A stretch of DNA of 64,000 nt from Cordia subcordata (taxonomy: Eukaryota; Streptophyta; Magnoliopsida; Boraginales; Cordiaceae). Position numbers and translations under genes: made by a program. The notes beneath the pieces are model-generated. The model saw only the letters and a list, made by a program, of their open reading frames with translations. It searched no databases and had not been told where the DNA came from. Positions 44,291-56,573 of this stretch are shown here, one piece after another (the first letter of the stretch is position 1; the number at the start of each line of letters is the position of its first letter). The stretch lies in contig JAPTOF010000017.1 of the NCBI GenBank assembly GCA_028554755.1, positions 806,001 to 870,000 on the forward strand, read 5' to 3'.

Positions 44291-46158
44291 TGGTATGCCT
44301 CTTTGGTGCAACCCCTAAAAGGTCCTACAAGTGTACAGATTGTGCAATATAAGGGGGTACTAATACGGGTATGGAACCACAGGAAGGCTCAATGTGTGGA
44401 AAAATCCTATGCCAGTGTGTTTTAATGAAAGCCTAAGAAGAAACCTAAACTAGTCATCTTTTTGTACTTTTTGGATTTTTGGGAGTTAAAAGGGAAAATA
44501 AAAGACTGCACTATGAATGCAAGAAAGCAAAAATGAGAACTAAGCTAACTTAAGGGATAAAAACAATAGGAAGGTGATAAGGTGACCTACATTTGTGAAC
44601 AGGTGACTTTTTACCTTTTTGCTATGCGATTCGAGGCATTGGCTTACTAAACGGGGCTTCTAATACTAAGCAACCAGCTAATAACCTAATTACACCCCAA
44701 CACTCAGCGGGTTCATCCCTAAACGTGCACACTTAGCAGTACGGCATGGTCCTTATGTGACTAAGGCCATAGGAGAAACTAGGAGGCTACTTAGGTGCCC
44801 TAAAGCAATCCTATCTTAGCTCTTAAATTATTGGTTGGATTTAGAGCCAAAGTCAAGGGTCACTAAGGCTAACCAAACCCCACCCAGACTGCTATTAGCT
44901 AGATTTAAAGTGAAAGGGTCTTGACTCGGCAAGTCTATAGTTGGGCTCTGTCGATCTAGGGACACAAAAGCATATTGGGACCTTAATAGCGCAATTTACA
45001 TGTTCTAAGGTAAGGCGTTGTGAACATTTGAACCTATCCACTATTCAAATGCAAACAAGTTTGATTTATGCCATTGGAAATAATTGAGAATCAACATATA
45101 GCAAGATTTGAGCATATATTCACTATAAGGCTCGTTAACACTCACATAGACACGAATCTAATTAACCCACTTCATATTATCCTCAAACACAAATATAAAC
45201 ATACATATTCAAAAGATTGGAAGTGTTCTATAGCAAATAACTCAAATTATATACATACCACTTATTTAGGTATTAAATCAAACACATGGACATGAATTGA
45301 AATAAAGCCCTTTGCATTAAGAACAAAGTATGTATATATATAAGCCAATAGAATCCCATAACAAAGAGTATGAAAATCAATTCACTACACAAGTTTAGTC
45401 ACCCTAATCTATCTACACAAGCATAAAAAAAAGAGAATCAAAGAGGGTTGAGAAAGTTCCACTTCTATCCTTGCTTATTTCTTAACAAACTTGAGCAAAT
45501 CCTCACTAAATGATGATGTAATCCTCCAAAATCAACTTAAATCTAAGTGGATGTATGTGTTAGTATGTGTATTAGAGGTGGTTAAAGGTAGGGTTTAATG
45601 TGTGAGAAGTGGGTATGTGAATAGGAGGTGAAAAAGGGTTAAAAAAACTACTCAAAATGGGCTAGAAAAGTGCTTAAATACAGGTGATTTCGTGATAAGC
45701 CAGGGGCCTTGGCCGATCGACTGGCCTGAGGGCCTCAGTATCTATTTTGGATGGTCAACTAGGCCAATTGACTGGCCCTGGAGGAGGGTCCACCAGCCAG
45801 GTCAAAAACTTGGCCATTTTTCTTACGTTGTTTCCATTTCCTCCTGGTTGCACTTTTCATCGCCTGGTTGCCTTTAAAAGTCTCTTTTATGCTTCTTCTA
45901 CATCTCAAACACCTCGAGCTTGACTCCAACATTAAATCACCATCAATTCAACTCCCGAGCTTTGACTTAATTTCACCAAACACGAGAAATAAGCATGCAT
46001 TGGTATAATGTGTATCTTTAAACTCAACTATGTACAATTGTATGTGCTTAGGCTAATCTCTAGCATATGTAATATACTAATGCATCTCTTAAAGCTCTAA
46101 ACACCCCTTAAGCATAGACAAATTACAATGCAAATAAACACAAAAATACAACACACCA
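44291..46158 (-). repeat. ATH-C 5' LTR (1868 bp)
   Basis: Bounded TGGTATGCC...ACACACCA. Two decayed hairpin units (44,831-44,850 and 44,895-44,914), TATTTAAG on the minus strand at about 45,675-45,683, and palindrome remnants at 45,705-45,810. Confidence 0.82.
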
Positions 46159-46850
46159 CTCTGGATACTAATTTGAGAATGAGTACAACATGTCACCCAC
46201 AAACTAATAGGCAATCAAAGAGAATTATACAGACATTAGAGGATATATTAAAAGCTTGTGTACTCGATTTCAGTGATAATTGGGAAAAACATATCACATT
46301 GGTGGAATTTGCATATAATAGCAGTTATCATGCTAGTATTCAAATGTTACCATTTGAGGTGTTGTACAAAAGAAAGAGTAAAACCCCACTCTATTGGGAT
46401 CTTAGAGATAGAAAAGTGTTGGGACCTTAGTTAGTACAAGAAATAGAAGATAAGATCAATATGATTCAGAAGAGATTGAAGGCAACTCAAGATCATTAAA
46501 AGTGTTGGGCTAACAAAAGATGAAAGAACTTGGGGTTTTAAGTTGGGGATCATGTGTTCTTGAAAGGGTCTCTAATGAAATGAGTGGTAAAATTTGGAAA
46601 ATGAGGAAAATTAAATGCTCGCTTTATAAGACCATTTGAGGTTTTGGAGATCTAACTTTTGAGGATAAACATGTTGAGATTATGGATCGTATCGATCAAG
46701 TATTAAGACATCGTAGCATTCCATTAGTGAAAGTACGATGACGAAATCAAACTCCGAGGGAAGCTACTTGGGAGCTTAAAACTGAAGCTACAGCAACGTA
46801 CCCCCATTTGTTTAAGGAAAAAGGTAAGTTTCGAGGATGAAACTTTTAGT
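46159..46850 (+). pseudogene. TEK1 integrase and chromodomain
   Basis: The integrase core end (46,128-46,430) has STTCHPQTNRQSKRIIQTLE, DILKACVLDFSDNWEKH and LVEFAYNSSYHASIQMLPFE, diagnostic of plant chromoviruses; the usual catalytic Glu position in GQSERT is Lys here. The C-terminal part (about 46,660-46,830) resembles the chromodomain: VEIMDRIDQVLRHRSIPLVK, then REATWELKTEATATYPHLFK, with an in-frame TGA near 46,738. Chromodomains guide integration to particular chromatin. Confidence 0.8.
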
Positions 46851-46863
46851 AAGGGGGGAAGGG
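46851..46863 (+). promoter_or_regulatory. TEK1 polypurine tract
   Basis: AAGGGGGGAAGGG immediately before the LTR start TGTAATATC. Confidence 0.85.
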
Positions 46864-47393
46864 TGTAATATCACTTTTTTAGGGGGTAATGGAACCACAA
46901 TGATCACAGTGCATAAAGAAAAAAATTGAATTTGTTCAAATTTAAAACACCCTTAGTTATATTGGACTCCTTCTAGAAATCAATAACTGGGGGGGTGCAA
47001 TAGTTTATATATATTAAAAAAATTCTGACATATGAATATATTTATAATTCATAAACCTCTCTGTTAGAAAGTGAAATTAAGGAAGAGGAGGTTCCTAAAG
47101 TCTTAGGTGATTGAAGAAGTAATTAACAGGGGTAAGTTTCTTTATTTTTCTCTAAAAATTTTAAATAAGAGTATATTGGTATGATGTTATGTAACAGATT
47201 GGAGTTTAAGAGAGAATTTTGTTGCATACTTAAGTTCTTGGAGACTTGGAATTGTCAGTGATTGAAAGATTTGTAATTTTTCTCGAGAAATTTCGATTTG
47301 GAGAAACTAGGTAAGTGGAATCTTACCCTTTTTGTCATACTACTGGTACTTAAATTTTTTAAAACAAATACATAATAGATACTTTATGACATC
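46864..47393 (+). repeat. TEK1 3' LTR, first segment
   Basis: Starts TGTAATATC after the polypurine tract and ends at the ATH-D insertion (TSD ACATC, 47,389-47,393). No gene seen. Confidence 0.72.
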
Positions 47394-47689
47394 TGATGTG
47401 TCGAGTTTTTGTGTGCGTTTATGTTGTTATTTGCCAATGTTTAAGAGGTGTTAAGTGCTCATGAATATGCATTAGTGTAGTACTTATGTTAAGAATAGGC
47501 TTAAGAGTAAATAATTGTACATATTGAGTTTAAGAGACAATTGCTACACTAATTGCTTGTTTTCAATGATTTAGGTGAAGTTTGGGTTAAGATCGAGCCT
47601 GGAGGATGATGGATGATGAAAATGGAAGATGCATGGGTCGAGGGGAGAAGATTGGAAGCCAAAAAGACAAAGAATAGAGGAAGAAAAGT

Positions 47690-47865
47690 CAACCAGATGA
47701 CCTAGAAGAAAAGCCGATCGACCTGCAAGGTCGACTAGCCACTCTAGAAATCATTAAAAAATTGCCGGTCGAGTTCCCCCTTAGCTGGTCGACCGGCCAC
47801 TCCAGAGAGCTACCAATAAAAGCCGATCGACTACCCTTTCAAAGCCGATCGACCAACGCACAGTT
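47690..47865. promoter_or_regulatory. GGTCGACC palindrome cluster, ATH-D U3
   Basis: Units such as AGCTGGTCGACCGGCCACTC and GCCGATCGACC, with the flank CCACTCCAGAGAGC, the complement of the flank in the NA elements. It occupies the same place (about 300-470 bases into the LTR) as in NA1 and NA2. Confidence 0.6.
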
Positions 47866-48335
47866 GCTAATAAAAAAAACTTGATTTTTAGACTTAAAAA
47901 GGGGAGGAAATTTTAGAGGAAGATTTGGAGACCCATCACACACTTCACACCTACATCTCACACACTTAACCCTAGTTTTCACCCACATCACACACACTCT
48001 CTCACACATTTATCACCTTGAAGCAAGTGGATTTAGAGGGTTTTAGACATTTGGATTCATGTTTGCTCAAGAGCTTTGTACAAGATTAGATAGGATGAAA
48101 GGGAAGCTTCATAATCTCTCTTTCATTCTATTTCCTATTATGATTGAGCAGACTTGTGTAGGGTGATTTAGCTTATGTAATGGGTTAACTATATACTCTT
48201 ATGATATGGGTTTTGATGGTTGAATATACACATGTTTTGATTTTCTTGTTCAAATGGTTTTTTCTCATTCATGTCTAAGTGTTTGATAAAATGCCTAGAT
48301 GAGTAGCATATGTATAAATTGAAGTCTGTTTGTCA

Positions 48336-48587
48336 CTAAACACATCTAGTCCATGCTATAATCATATATATGTGTTTATATATGGATGCTATGAAGTGGG
48401 TAATGTTTATATTCAAGTCTATATGTATATCTACATGCCTAGTAGTGAGTATGACTTCAATAATGCATACATGTTGGCTATTAATCGCTTCTAATGGTGT
48501 AATCCGAGCATGACAATGTTTGATAGTTGAATATATCCCAGTATTCATGAACACCTTGGCCAAGAACATGTATGAATGTGCTAGCAA
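48336..48587 (-). other. Conserved antisense open frame in ATH-D 5' LTR
   Basis: 83 codons against the direction of the element, related in sequence and length to 57,553-57,804 and to the frames in ATH-B LTRs. A coding role is unproven. Confidence 0.3.
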
Positions 48588-49258
48588 GTCAAATCTGCTT
48601 TAGTGACCATAGAATGACGGCAAATAATTTAAGGCTAGCCTAGGCCGAGTCTCCTTTGGCATTAAATCCAACCAATAGGTTTCAGGATAGGTTTAGTCGA
48701 CCTTAGCGACAGTAGGTCTTGGCTTTAAATCCAACCAAAGGTTCATTCTAAGTTACCTAGGAAGCTAATTGGTCACTTGTAAGGCCTTAGGTTATAAGAA
48801 CCACGCCGTAGCTCTAAGAGGCACCACCTAGGGATAGACCTGCACTGAGTTTTAGGGGGAAATTAGGACACTAATTTAACAACCTAGTTAAGAGCAATTA
48901 CTAAAGTCAGCCATCATCCTTTAATCCCATACCATCTAAGTATAGAATCACCCATTTATAAGTTGAAATCACCCTAACACCTTCGCATTTGTTAGTTCCC
49001 TTAGATTATCTTATTTCCCCACTTTCCATTCTCATAGTTTAGCTTAATTTTCTTTAGCTAGAGCTCCCGATCATCCAAAAACACCAAAAAATTGTTAGTT
49101 TAGTTTTTTTTAGGTATTCTTTAGGACACACACACGTAGAATCCATCTTGCAACATAGCCTCCTTGTGGTTCAACACCTATTCTCACACACACTACACTG
49201 CATCGATCCGTGCGCTTGCGGGACTTTAGAGCTCGCACTCAAAAGATAATCAAGTTCT

Positions 49259-49276
49259 TGGCGCCACTACTGGGGA
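49259..49276 (+). promoter_or_regulatory. ATH-D primer-binding site
   Basis: TGGCGCCACTACTGGGGA, matching the tRNA-Asp type at both ends with changes in the middle, six bases after the LTR. Confidence 0.8.
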
Positions 49277-49623
49277 GGCACGATGGTTTGCATTCTTTGC
49301 TTGTGTTCTTGATAATTGCTTATCTTGTTTTCTTGCTCTTTCTTTATAGCTAGTTTAGTTTTTGCTTATTTTGTTTACTGTTTATATTATCTTGCTTTAG
49401 TTCTTGTTTATGTATTTTAGCTTTTGTTTTTGTTTTTAATAGACTTGCTAGGATTGTGGTTTATTTGCTGTAGCGTTAGGAATATTGAAGTTTTCGGGGG
49501 TTGAAATGGCCAGAGATTAGATAGTTTGTGCATGCTTGGTAGGAGATCCCTTAGAAATCCCCTAGTTCCTCTCAAACCCGAACCCGATAGGGTTGCAAGG
49601 CATTTTAGGAATTTAGGCGATCT
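49277..49623 (+). other. ATH-D leader
   Basis: T-rich leader between PBS and gag; no gene seen. Confidence 0.5.
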
Positions 49624-51017
49624 TCTTGAGGAGATGGCCAACCCAATCATTCTCCTAAGCTTCCCATTCCCCCAATGAATCTCATTCCACTTCATGATCA
49701 CCATGGACATCAAGCCCAAGATCATTTTAGACAAGAGCCTCGTTGACCGAATCCACCTTTAGATAAAGAACCCACTCTTAGGCAATTCTTCCTCCTCGAA
49801 GCCTTTGAGCCTAATTTGGCTATTCAAATTCCGAGTTTGCGGGAGACGAACTTCGAGATTAAGCCTAATATGTTGGCCATGCTTCCTTCCTTCTATGGGA
49901 GAAGCAATGAGAGTCCTCTAGAGCATATCACTGATTTTGTTGAGATGCGTTCCACTCTCCATGTCCCCAATGTTTCGCAAGAGGTTATACGTCTAAGATT
50001 ATTTCCTTTCTCTCTTAAGGATAAGGCTAGGGCTTGGTTACATTCCTTACCTAGTGGTTGTATTACTACATAGGCTAAGCTTCACTCTAAGTTCTTTCAA
50101 AAATTTTATCCCATGGCCAAGACACTCGACCTTAGGACCGCCATTTTGACTTTTTCCCAACATGATCTAGAATCCTTTCATGAGGCTTGGGAGAGGTTCA
50201 AGCACCTTCTTAGACAATGTCCACACCACGGGTACGGCAATCATGACCTATTGCAATATTTCTTTCGAGGTTTAAATGAACAAAATAGAATGATGGTCAA
50301 TGCCACCTCTAGTGGTGGCTTCTATCTTTTAAGACTAACTGAGGCATGGGAGAAAATAAAGTTGATGGCTAAAAATTCTTTTCAAAATTTTGCTATGGAA
50401 AGGTCTAGTTAGGGAGGTAATAGGAAAAGTGTTAATGAGATTAGAGTTTCTTTAGATTTACCTGCTAAGGTAGAGGCTTTAACAAATGAGCTAGATCAAT
50501 TCATTTCATTGTCTCTTACATCTCATGGTTATAGGACTAGTCCCATAGGTTCTTCCTCAGCCTCTTTAGTTGTTGAGGTTTGTGAATTGTGTTCGAGCCA
50601 TCTCATGAGACCGTAGATTGCCCTTTAACATCCCAATTTCCTGAATTCATGAAAGAGCAAGTGTATGCCATACACAGTTATTCTCGTGAGTATAATCCAT
50701 ACTCGAATGCATACAATCCGGGTTGGAGGGACAACCTAAAATTTTCTTGGAGACAAGGTCAACACGAGTCCAGTTCACATGCCCAAGCTCAACCCCAGCA
50801 ATGACCTCAATATCCCCCAGGTTTCTATCATCTTAATTAGCCCCGTCTCACTAGTGCTCCTCAACCTCAGGCTTTACCTACTATTTCTAGTTGCCAACCT
50901 CTTAGTAATGACATGATAAAGATAATGCAGTTCATTCAGAACTCGCAACAGGAATTGGTAGAAAATAGGCAGCAAATGGCGAGGTTTGAGGCATAGTTAG
51001 GACAAATTACTAGTCAG
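49624..51017 (+). pseudogene. ATH-D gag
   Basis: The capsid blocks 49,816-50,073 (MAIQIPSLRETNFEIKPNML, FYGRSNESPLEHITDFVEMR, FPFSLKDKARAWLHSLPSGC) and 50,113-50,412 (LESFHEAWERFKHLLRQCPH, NSFQNFAMERSS) are in one frame, separated by a TAG near 50,071 and followed by another near 50,410. Around 50,583-50,625 a zinc knuckle of CX2CX4HX4C form is split by a one-base deletion. Then comes YNPYSNAYNPGWRDN and a Gln-rich tail. Confidence 0.83.
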
Positions 51018-52225
51018 TTGAGCGCTAGAGACCCCGGGAAATTGCCTTCTTGGTCGGAGGTGAACCTTAGAGTCCAATCCTGTTCCTTCATCAATACCAC
51101 TTATCCCCCTCAGACCCAGGCTAAGGCCGTCACCACTCTTAGGAATGGTAGGATAGTGGATAATAGGGTAGACGTTGACTTTGCAGTGCCTGCACCTAGT
51201 GTTCCTTCCGAGTCTAGAGAGTCACATAGTAGTCCTATTGAAAGGAATTCTATAGGGGGTTCTATTAAAAGAGTTGAGCCTACTAAAGACCATGGAGAGA
51301 GTAGTACTTCCTGCTCTCATCGGGAGAGAAATGAGACTATTGATGATTCCCATGTGTCTAAAGATGTTGCACTAAGAGGTCCCTTCCCATCCACCTTAGA
51401 GAGACCTACACCTAGTGAGGATTCTAGGTTTTTCAAGGTTTTAGAGCATCTTAAGGACCTTAAGGTCAATCTTCCTTTGATAGATGTGATCCTTTCCATT
51501 CCCTCCTATTCTTAGTTCTTTAAGGGACTTCATACAAGGAAGCGTAGGTCATTAAACATTTCTAAGAAGGTGAGGCTTACAAAGAAGGTGAGTAGTATTT
51601 GTACTTTGGGACTCTCGACCAAATAAGTGACCCCGGAGCTTTCACCATTCCTTGTAGGATTAAAGAGACCCAGATTGATCATGCCTTGTTATATTTAGGG
51701 TCTAATGTGAATCTCATTCCCTACTCCATCTATCAACAGCTAGGTCTAGGTGAGTTGTCCCTTACACATGTTACTCTTCAACTAGCTAATAGGTCCGAGC
51801 GTAGACCTAGGGGTGTGATAGAGGATGTTATGGTACAGGTAGGTGAGTTCGTGTGCCCTGTTGACTTCATAGTATTAGATATGGATTTGGGACATGACTC
51901 TAGACATTCCACTCACGTTCTATTAAGTCGCCCCTTCCTTACCACCGCAGATGCCATTATTCATTATAGGCCGGGGTTATTAGAGATGAAATTTGGGAAT
52001 TTAAGGTCCACCATGAAGGTTGTCGAGGTGATGAATAGGGCTAGTATAGGAGGAGAGGATGGAGAAGAGTGCTTTAGGGTTGATGTGATTGATTCTTGTG
52101 TCAAGGACTTTGTAGAGAGAACTATGACCAATAGAGAATATTTGAGAAAATTTGAGGAATTGATGTCTAGCTTTGATTTAGACACCTTAGAGCGAAAAAT
52201 GTGCAGCTTCTACTTCCTTGATTGA
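51018..52225 (+). pseudogene. ATH-D aspartic protease region
   Basis: 51,018-51,515 is the upstream linker (QTQAKAVTTLRNGRIVDNRV, LERPTPSEDSRFFKVLEHLK). 51,599-52,225 is the protease: SDPGAFTIPCRI, LYLGSNVNLIPYSIYQQLGL (the catalytic Asp of DLGS is Tyr), RRPRGVIEDVMVQV, VCPVDFIVLDMDLGHDSRHS, LTTADAIIHYRPG. A TAG near 51,513 and a shift separate the two. Confidence 0.82.
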
Positions 52226-52497
52226 GAGCCCTTTGATTGATAAGTCACTTGAGGTAATCCTTCTAGTCTTGATTCTAGTGACGTCTCTATTGATGATGTT
52301 AAGGTTGAGTCCCCCTTAGTTGAGCCTAGCCCTTCTTTGAGCTCAAACCCCTTTCCGATCATTTAAAGTATGCATTCCTAAGCCTTAATGAGACCTTTCC
52401 AGTCATCATAGCTTTCGATCTTTCTAGTGAGCATGAGGAGCATCTCTTAGAGATTCTCAGGAAACATAGGAAGGCTATAGGGTGAAAATTTGATGAT
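52226..52497 (+). pseudogene. ATH-D protease-RT linker
   Basis: Homologous to the linkers of the other copies (30,000-30,160; 41,000-41,200), with stops; it contains a stretch alignable to the HRKAIG motif just before the RT. Confidence 0.6.
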
Positions 52498-53447
52498 TTG
52501 AGAGGTATAGACCCTTCGATTTGCATGCATCGTATTCACCTTGAGGATGGAACCATTCCTTCAAGGGAGATACAAATGAGGCTAAACCTACACATGAGTG
52601 AAGTAGTTAAGAAAGAGATCATTAAGCTTTTAGATGCATGCATCATTTATCCAATCTCCAGGATCACAATTGTTGAAAATGAGAGAGAAGAGCTTATCCT
52701 TGCACATACTTCCACAGGGTGGAGAGTTTGTATTGATTATAGGAGCTCAACTCCAAAACTAGGAACAATCATTTCCCATTGCCTTTTCTAGACCAGATCT
52801 TAGATAGAGTAGCTAGGCATAGCTACTATTGTTTTCTAGATGGCTATTCAGGTTATAATCAGATTCCCGTGTTTCTCAAAGACCAAGAGAAGACCACATT
52901 CACTTGTCCCTATTGCACCTTTGCCTATAGGAAGATGCCCTTCGGTCTATGTAATGTGCCAGCAACATTTCAGAAATGTATGACGGCCATTTTTAGTGAC
53001 ATGATAGAGAAGCATTTAGAGATTTTCATGGATAAGTTCTAAATCTTTGGAGATAGTTTTGATGAGTGCCTAAGTCATCTCTCTTTAGTCTTAGACCAAT
53101 GTGTGGAGAAAAATCTAGTGTTGAGTTGGGAGAAATCCCACTTTATGGTGCAACAAGGGATAGTGCTAGGTCATGTTGTCTTATCTAGTGGAATTCAAGT
53201 TGACTCGGCCAAGGTAGAATTAATTGAAAAGTTGCCTATCCCTAAGTGTGTCAAGGATGTTAGATCTTTTCTAGGGCATGAAGGATTCTATCGTGGGTTC
53301 ATTAAAGATTTTAGCCATATAGCGTGCCCCTTGTCTAGGCTCTTAGCACAAGATGTCTCTTTTGTATTTGCTAATGAGTGTGTTAGAGCCTTTGATAGGC
53401 TTAAATCCTTATTGTCTATGTCTCCGATCATTCAGACGCTTGATTGA
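52498..53447 (+). pseudogene. ATH-D reverse transcriptase, active site lost
   Basis: The N-terminal part (52,498-52,791) has MHRIHLEDGTIPSREIQMRL, VVKKEIIKLLDACIIYPIS and then lacks about 14 residues that include the usual WVSPVQVV block, before ITIVENEREELI and GWRVCIDYRS. The palm (52,779-53,042) has YYCFLDGYSGYNQIPVFLKD, TCPYCTFAYRKMPFGLCNVP and FMDKF followed by a stop, where FMDDF is required. The thumb (53,103-53,447) has [20 protein letters not shown] and VRSFLGHEGFYRGF. Confidence 0.87.
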
Positions 53448-53993
53448 AGTCTTTCATTTGACGTTATGTGTGACGCATCCAATTATGCAGTATGAGTTGT
53501 TTTAGGTCAACAGTGAGATAAGTTGCCCTATGTAGTGTACTATGCTAGCAAGACTTTTGATAAAGCCCAAAAGAACTATACCACCATAGAAAAAGAGCTT
53601 CTAGTAGTAGTCTTCTCCCTTGACAAGTTTAAGTCATACATCCTAGGGTCTAAAGTGATTGTATACACCAATGATGCGACATTGAGGTATTTGTTAGCTA
53701 AGAAAGAATCTAAGCCCTACATGACTAGGTGGTTGTTCCTTCTTCAAGAATTCGACGTTGAGATCTGGGATAAAAAGGGTAGAGAAAATTTAGTTGCGAA
53801 TCATCTTTCCTATCTTGTTAGCGAGTCTTCTAGTGATCTATCCCCTTTTCTTGATTCATGTGCTGATGAGCAATTGCTTGCCATTTCTCATCACACACCT
53901 TGGTTTGCTCACATAGTTAACTATCTTGCCATAAGGCGATTTCCCTCCTATAGGGCGATTTCCCTCCTATTGGGAGAAGAGAGAGAGAGATAA
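53448..53993 (+). pseudogene. ATH-D RNase H
   Basis: It starts with a TGA at the join with RT, then has CDASNYAV (first catalytic Asp kept) with another TGA. The open part 53,523-53,993 has [40 protein letters not shown] (second Asp of the usual TDH block altered to ND), [17 protein letters not shown] and NLVANHLS. Confidence 0.82.
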
Positions 53994-55205
53994 GTTCCTA
54001 ACCAAACATTTCTTTTGGGAGGATCCCTATCTTTTCAAAGTGTGTGTAGATCAAATGATTCAGCAGTATATGCCCGAGAACAAGATTGAGAGTGTGTTGA
54101 ATATGTGTGACGATGAGGAGTATGGAGGTTATTTTAGTGGGAAAAAGACAGACGCGAAGGTCTTGCAATATGGATTATTTTGGCCTACTCTTTTTAGGGA
54201 TGCCCAAGAATATTGCAAAAAGTGTTTTAGATGTCAACAATCCGAGTCTATCTCTAGGGGAAACATGATGCTTTTATCCGTAATTCTTCCATGTGAGTTA
54301 TTTGATGTTTGGAGTATAGATTTCATGAGTTTATTTCCACCTTTCTTTGGGTACTAATACATTTTAGTGGTCGTTGATTATGTGTCCAAATGGATTGAGG
54401 CTATTCCCACACGCACTAATGACCATAGGGTAGTGGTTAAGTTTATTAAAGAGAACATTTTCTCTAGATTTGGAATCCCTAGGGTCTTGATTAGTGATGG
54501 GGGTTTGCATTTTCGCCATAAGACTTTAGAGGCCTTGTTGAAAAGATATTCGGTCACCCACAAGGTAGCTACTCCTTATCACCTGCAAGCTAGTGGACAA
54601 GTAGAGGTGTCCAATAGGAAGATCAAGAACATTTTAGAGAAAACGGTTAGGCCCGATAGAAAAGATTGGTCTATTAGGCTAAATGATGCTTTGTGGGCCT
54701 ATCGTGCCGCTTTTAAAACTCCCATTGGTATGTCTCTGTATCGATTGGTTTACGGGAAAGCTTCTCACTTGCCGGTAGAATTAAAGCATAGGGCTTATTG
54801 GGCAATCAAAGCCCTAAATTTTGATTTGGCAAGAGCAGGTTAGAAGAGAAAGCTTGACCTAGCGGAATTAGAGGAGCTTAGGTTTGAGGCGTATGCGAAC
54901 ATTAAGTTTACAAGGATAGGATGAAGAGAATTCATGATAAACGTATTTTTAAGAATTTATTCTCTCCCTCCAATAAAGTTTGGTTGTTTAACTCACATTT
55001 GAAGCTTTTTCCAGGTAAGCTCAAGTCAAGTTAGGATGGTCCATATAAGGTGTTGGTTACCTACCCTTCCAGAGTAGTTAAGATCAAGGACTTGAAGGAT
55101 GGCCGAGAGTTGACTATGAATAGGCAATGCCTGAAGCAAGCATATGATCTGAGCATGGCTTATGTGGAAGTTTTAATGCTTTAGGATCCCATATATGGAG
55201 GTTAA
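53994..55205 (+). pseudogene. ATH-D integrase
   Basis: The zinc region (54,040-54,357) has KKCFRCQQSESISRGNMM, with the CX2C half intact and the His half altered. The core has SIDFMSLFPPFF (first Asp), then after a stop at 54,355-54,357 the frame 54,367-54,843 has [20 protein letters not shown] and [19 protein letters not shown], with Asp and Glu 35 residues apart as required. The C-terminal domain (54,844-55,205) follows after another TAG, ending with a block similar to 27,120-27,500 of ATH-B. Confidence 0.87.
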
Positions 55206-56573
55206 AGATGAGCTGGTGTTTGCCTGGCTGACGGCATGGTGGTTACGCTACTAGGAGGCAACCTAGGTTCAATTTTGTGATTTTGCACTTATTTTATTTT
55301 TCTTCCTTTTATTTTTCTTGCACCCACACCAAAATGCTGAATCTCGATCCTTTGTCCATTAAGATACACCATTTCTCATTATTGCACATGCCAACGCAAG
55401 CATGCATAGGCAATGCTACTAACCTTGTCTTCTTTGAGTGTTTTTGGATTGTGAGTTACAGGGTTAGTAGTATGGTGATTTATCATTAGCATAGAAAGCT
55501 TTGACAAAAATGCAAGGTTGTACCTATCCTTTCTCCACTTGTTCCCCATGTTTTTACCCTACCCTACCACCCTTACTTGCTTTGTAATGCCAATTTGCTT
55601 ATTTTTTGTGCTTTGTTCTATTTGCTTGAGGACAAGCAAAGTTTAGGTTTGTGGGTTTGGTCTTATTATTTTATACTTTGTATAGGGTAGATTGCACTAT
55701 GTGCTTAAAAATGGGGAAAAATTTTTCAAATTTTAATGCATGTAGAATTGTTTATTTCTTGGTTGACTCATTGTGTTGGCTATTGTGGATGACTCAATTG
55801 ATTAGTGAATATGAGTAGCATTGTGGGGAAGTGAATGGAGTGGAGAGAGAACCGAGACTTGGAGGAGATGCCCTTGAAAGTTGTGAGGAGTGAGGACCTT
55901 TAAGAATGACCCTTATAGCCACCTCATAACTTGGTAGGAAAAAGTGTTGAAAGAAAGGGTTGTTGATGTGAATGCCTCTTTCTTGATTGTTTCTTTTATG
56001 TGTCAAAGTCTTTCTTTTTCTTTGTTTTTGTGGAAATGCAATGCAAAGCATGGAAAATCCAAAAAATTGCAAAAGGCAAAAAGATGCAAAAATATCAAAA
56101 AAAATGAAAAAGAGAAATAGCCAAAGGCACCAAAAAGTTATGTGAATAAGTGCATAAGTGACACAATATCAACTTTGAACATGCCATCATCTTTGTAGAT
56201 ATGTGAATAAGGCTTTTCTAAGCCATTACATTTGTATATCCTCTTATCATGTCTTTGAGGCTTTGTGCATATTGAGGAGGCCATGTTAGTTGAGGGAGCA
56301 TGAAATATCAACATCCCGAGTGTGTAAGTTAGAATCCTAGGCTTGTGGTGGATCGGCTATTTGGGAAATTTCCACGAGGAACGAGGCCCCTTATGAGTAG
56401 AGGGAAGATCTAAAGAGCTTGGGGATCTCTCCACAATAGGAATGCCTTCTTCATGCTTCTTAGACTAACTTTGATAGCGAGTCAATCCTTTAGGCAATCC
56501 ATTGCATCAGCTTTAGAAATAAACTTGAGATTGGGCTTGCTTGGGGACAAGCAAGGAGCAGGTTTTGGGGTGT
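55206..56573 (+). other. ATH-D 3' untranslated region with two polypurine modules
   Basis: No gene and no envelope-like frame seen. Module one at 55,620-55,661: GCTTGAGGACAAGC hairpin, then AAAGTTTAGGTTTGTGGG. Module two at 56,537-56,573: GCTTGGGGACAAGC hairpin, then AGGAGCAGGTTTTGGGGTGT directly before the 3' LTR, the functional polypurine tract. Confidence 0.7.

Larger units (their letters stand above)
39434..46158 (-). mobile_element. ATH-C: Athila-like Ty3/gypsy element, 5' part
   Basis: 5' LTR, leader, gag, protease, RT and the start of RNase H of an Athila-like element. It is interrupted by ATH-A at 39,433 and its 3' portion lies left of the window. It is inserted in the TEK1 integrase region; the adjacent TSD should be CTCTG (46,159-46,163). 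More diverged from ATH-B than ATH-A is in several places, but its RT palm motif is intact. Confidence 0.82.
47394..49252 (+). repeat. ATH-D 5' LTR (1859 bp)
   Basis: Bounded TGATGTG...GATAATCA. Palindrome cluster at 47,690-47,865 upstream of a weak TATA-like CTTAAAAAGG (47,893-47,902); hairpin units at 48,656-48,675 and 48,719-48,738 (TTGGC...ACCAA variants); an antisense open frame at 48,336-48,587. Confidence 0.88.
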
